Shown: positions 3,741 through 5,684 of the stretch, one piece after another
How positions within the stretch are numbered: position 1 is the first letter of the stretch
How the letters are laid out: every line of letters starts with the position of its first letter
Assembly: GCA_030695605.1 (NCBI GenBank)
Contig: JAUYQE010000034.1
Span: 1-5,684, forward strand
DNA length: 5,684 nucleotides
Source of the DNA: Nanobdellota archaeon
GTDB taxonomy: Archaea > Nanobdellota > Nanobdellia > Woesearchaeales > GW2011-AR9
Reading direction: 5' to 3'
The notes under the pieces: model-generated
What the model was told of the DNA's origin: nothing
The model's input: the letters and a program-made list of their open reading frames with translations, nothing else
The model's database searches: none
Translations under genes and position numbers: made by a program

Positions 3741-5684
3741 AAGGATTGCACAAAGTTTCGTTTGGGCTCAAAAATGTCGCCGGAGCGGCGCAGCTTTTCC
3801 AGAATGTCATCAACCTGTTCTTCCGTAATGTTTTTTTCTTTGGCCGCTTCTTTAATCTGTTCAACGGGGATAACTTTCGTTTGGAATTGGCTTTCCAAAG
3901 TATGGATGATTTCTTTAATAATGCTTATGGTGCTCCGTTGGGTGGCCGTAATCTTGCTGCTCAAGCGGTCGATATCAATCCTACCCGTTTCCGCGTCTTT
4001 GGCAATTTGATTCAAGCAATAATCAATAAGCTCGATGGCTTTCTGGGCGTCTTTTTTCGTCACCTGTTTTGAAAAGCGGACTTTGGCAGAAGCTTCCGAC
4101 AGGCGCACCAAGGCTTCCAGCTGCCGAGCAGTGATAGGAATGCTTTTGATGCCGCTTTCTTCGCCGATATTGCTGTTTCGCATACTCACATAATAGCTTT
4201 TCAGTTCTTCGATAGCCGCATCAGTAATTTTTGGGAACATTCTTTTTCGCACGTATGCGAAAAACTTTTTAAGCAAATCAGAGGAAATCTTCGCCTTATC
4301 TTCTTCCGGATCTTTGTGCAGATTCAGAATAAAAGTAGCAGCCTGCTCATCTTTTTCTCTATTTGGCAGGTCTTTAATAGGAAAAATGAGATCAAAACGG
4401 TTGATGAGCGTTGGCGGCAGGTCGATTTGGTTGGCAATCAAGTCATAGGGGTCAAAGCGGCCATGTTTCGGATTGGCCGCTGCCAAAACTGTTGTTTCAC
4501 AGCGGAGCGTCGCTTGGATATTCGCTTTGGCAATGCTGATTTGCTGTTGTTCCAAGGCCTCGTGCAGCGCAGAACGGTCATCTTTTCCCATCTTATCCAT
4601 CTCGTCAATAATGGCAAAACCCTGATTGGCGAGCACTAACGTTCCGGCTTCCAGGCTCCAGCCGCCGAGGAAATCATCTTTGACGACGGCTGCCGTAATG
4701 CCTGCTGCGGTGGCGCCTTTGCCGCTGGTATAGCGAGCTTTAGGAGCCACTTTGCTCATTCTTTTTAATAATTGGCTTTTTCCGCTGCCCGGATCGCCAA
4801 TGAGAAGGACGTGAATATCACCTCTCGTCCGGACGCCATCGGGCCGTAGCTTATGGCAGCCGCCGGCCAATTGCAAGACCAAAGCTTCTTTGACTTTATC
4901 ATGGCCAAAAATGGACGGCGCAATGCTGTCAGCCAGGAGCCGGATGGGGTTTGGAGAATGGGCAATTTTCTTCATTTCCTCTTCTTCTTTCTCGGTCAGG
5001 CCCCTTTCTAAAGCATCATCTTCCATCGGCTCAATATGATTAGCTTCAATGATGAGGTCATATTTTGTTGCGCGTCCCCCGGTTCGGAGAATGATGGGGA
5101 CTTCTGCCGCCCAGCCCACCAGGCGCATCCGGGATCCCGGGCTGCTTTTTTTTTCGGAGATGGGAGAAACCAAGTCATCTTTGAGAAGAACATTTATCCG
5201 CTTGGGCTGTGCCCCATCGAGCTCGTCAGGAGATTCTTCAAGAACTAAGCCCTGGCCGTCAACCAATTCTTTGGAAATTTCTTTAAATTTTCCTTTTCTC
5301 CCACAGCTGCAGCGGGTGGGCTCTTTGAACTTTTTGTCCAGCTGTAGCAGGGTGAGGATATTCCCGCAGCTGGGGCACTCGAAGCGCGCCGTCGTGACGT
5401 GCGGGCGGACTTCTGTCTTATTGCGGACAATGCCTTCCATCCAGAGGAGCTTGTTTAAATGCTTGCTGCGAATCTCGCTAATCAGCACTTTTTGGGACTC
5501 TGGTAAGCCCCGGAAGCGGATAACGAACTTGTCGGTCTTTTTTGGCAGGTCGAATTCTTTTACTGCAACCTCAGCTGCTTCGAGCAGCTCTTCCGGCTTT
5601 TCAAGGATTTCTTCGGTAATTTCTGTGTTGAACTTAATAAGCTCAGTGAAATCTAAAGTGAGAAAAGCATTTCCTTTTCTTACT
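3737..5684 (-). CDS. mcm: MCM replicative helicase, C-terminal 648 residues, start beyond right edge
   Basis: The frame is open from the right edge (codon 5683-5681, VRKGNAFLTLDFTELIKFN) to TGA at 3739-3737. The GTG at 5488-5486 is an internal Val codon: the 65 residues before it (for example DKFVIRFRGLPESQKV) are clear MCM N-domain A, so only a short N-terminus is missing. Numbering visible residues, the zinc-ribbon cysteines are C103, C106, C125 and C127. The N-terminal hairpin region is about 144-168. Walker A GDPGSGKS is at 296-303, Walker B AIIDEMDKM at 357-365, sensor 1 AAANP at 401-405, the LINRFD arginine finger at R429, and sensor 2 R520 in ITARQLEAL. A winged helix follows at about 580-648. 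All catalytic elements are intact. The protein forms the ring helicase that unwinds DNA ahead of the fork after loading by Orc1/Cdc6. Its stop overlaps the start of the RPA-like gene. GC is visibly higher than in the origin and the SpoIIM-family gene. Its promoter is outside the window. Confidence 0.97.
   Translation of the reverse strand, partial: VRKGNAFLTLDFTELIKFNTEITEEILEKPEELLEAAEVAVKEFDLPKKTDKFVIRFRGLPESQKVLISEIRSKHLNKLLWMEGIVRNKTEVRPHVTTARFECPSCGNILTLLQLDKKFKEPTRCSCGRKGKFKEISKELVDGQGLVLEESPDELDGAQPKRINVLLKDDLVSPISEKKSSPGSRMRLVGWAAEVPIILRTGGRATKYDLIIEANHIEPMEDDALERGLTEKEEEEMKKIAHSPNPIRLLADSIAPSIFGHDKVKEALVLQLAGGCHKLRPDGVRTRGDIHVLLIGDPGSGKSQLLKRMSKVAPKARYTSGKGATAAGITAAVVKDDFLGGWSLEAGTLVLANQGFAIIDEMDKMGKDDRSALHEALEQQQISIAKANIQATLRCETTVLAAANPKHGRFDPYDLIANQIDLPPTLINRFDLIFPIKDLPNREKDEQAATFILNLHKDPEEDKAKISSDLLKKFFAYVRKRMFPKITDAAIEELKSYYVSMRNSNIGEESGIKSIPITARQLEALVRLSEASAKVRFSKQVTKKDAQKAIELIDYCLNQIAKDAETGRIDIDRLSSKITATQRSTISIIKEIIHTLESQFQTKVIPVEQIKEAAKEKNITEEQVDDILEKLRRSGDIFEPKRNFVQSL

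Noticed and set aside
3381..4010. A 209-codon plus-strand open frame opposite the RPA-like and mcm genes
   Set aside because: It is antisense to two confidently identified coding regions with intact conserved motifs, crosses their junction, and its translation shows no recognisable domain.
4316..4639. Plus-strand open frame of 107 codons (and similar ones at 1041-1271, 3746-4072 and 5036-5248)
   Set aside because: These lie opposite conserved cdc6 or mcm sequence and have no promoter or domain evidence; they are by-products of coding bias on the other strand.
5129..5141. SmaI/BamHI-like sequence suggesting vector or linker contamination
   Set aside because: It encodes the in-frame mcm segment SPGSR within an uninterrupted, conserved protein, and no other vector-like sequence is present.
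5486..5488. GTG as the start of mcm
   Set aside because: The frame continues for 65 further codons to the window edge and those residues match the MCM N-terminal domain, so this GTG is an internal valine.

Overview
The window is archaeal. It carries five protein genes, and four of them belong to archaeal/eukaryotic-type DNA replication: the small subunit of DNA polymerase D (partial), Orc1/Cdc6, an RPA-like OB-fold protein and the MCM helicase (partial). A 577-bp, very AT-rich gap between two divergent genes has the organisation of an archaeal chromosomal origin. Strong Shine-Dalgarno sequences are absent before the starts that can be seen, and TATA-like boxes lie about 25-35 nt before two of them, which suggests leaderless transcripts. 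Low GC, lysine-rich proteins with A8/A9 tracts, and tight packing fit a DPANN-type archaeon (for example a Woesearchaeota-like lineage), but that placement is only an inference.

Layout from left to right. (1) 1-266, minus strand: the N-terminus of PolD small subunit DP1, running off the left edge. (2) 306-1505, minus: complete Orc1/Cdc6 with a GTG start, 39 nt upstream of DP1 and co-directional. (3) 1506-2082: putative oriC. Two origin-recognition-box-like (ORB) sites share the same 15 bases in inverted orientation near the two edges (1511-1536 and 1984-2009). Between them lie an AT-rich unwinding-element-like stretch (12.5% GC over 1741-1860), a central 16-bp palindrome, a direct repeat, a short tandem repeat and a 10-bp-stem hairpin. 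(4) 2083-2925, plus: a SpoIIM-family polytopic membrane protein, probably from a leaderless promoter. (5) 2926-2978: convergent gap with a nested inverted repeat that ends at both stop codons. (6) 2979-3740, minus: OB-fold plus winged-helix protein like RPA32. (7) 3737 to the right edge, minus: MCM helicase with 648 visible residues. Its stop overlaps the RPA-like start (ATGA), so the two form one operon.

How they fit together: Orc1/Cdc6 should bind the two ORBs and load MCM, the RPA-like protein should coat the exposed single strand, and PolD should extend. Most of the initiation machinery therefore sits within 5.7 kb of its probable site of action. The ORB beside cdc6 lies between its TATA-like box and start codon, so Orc1/Cdc6 probably represses itself. 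The SpoIIM-family protein is the one gene with no known replication role. I found no tRNA, rRNA, CRISPR array, insertion sequence or defence system.
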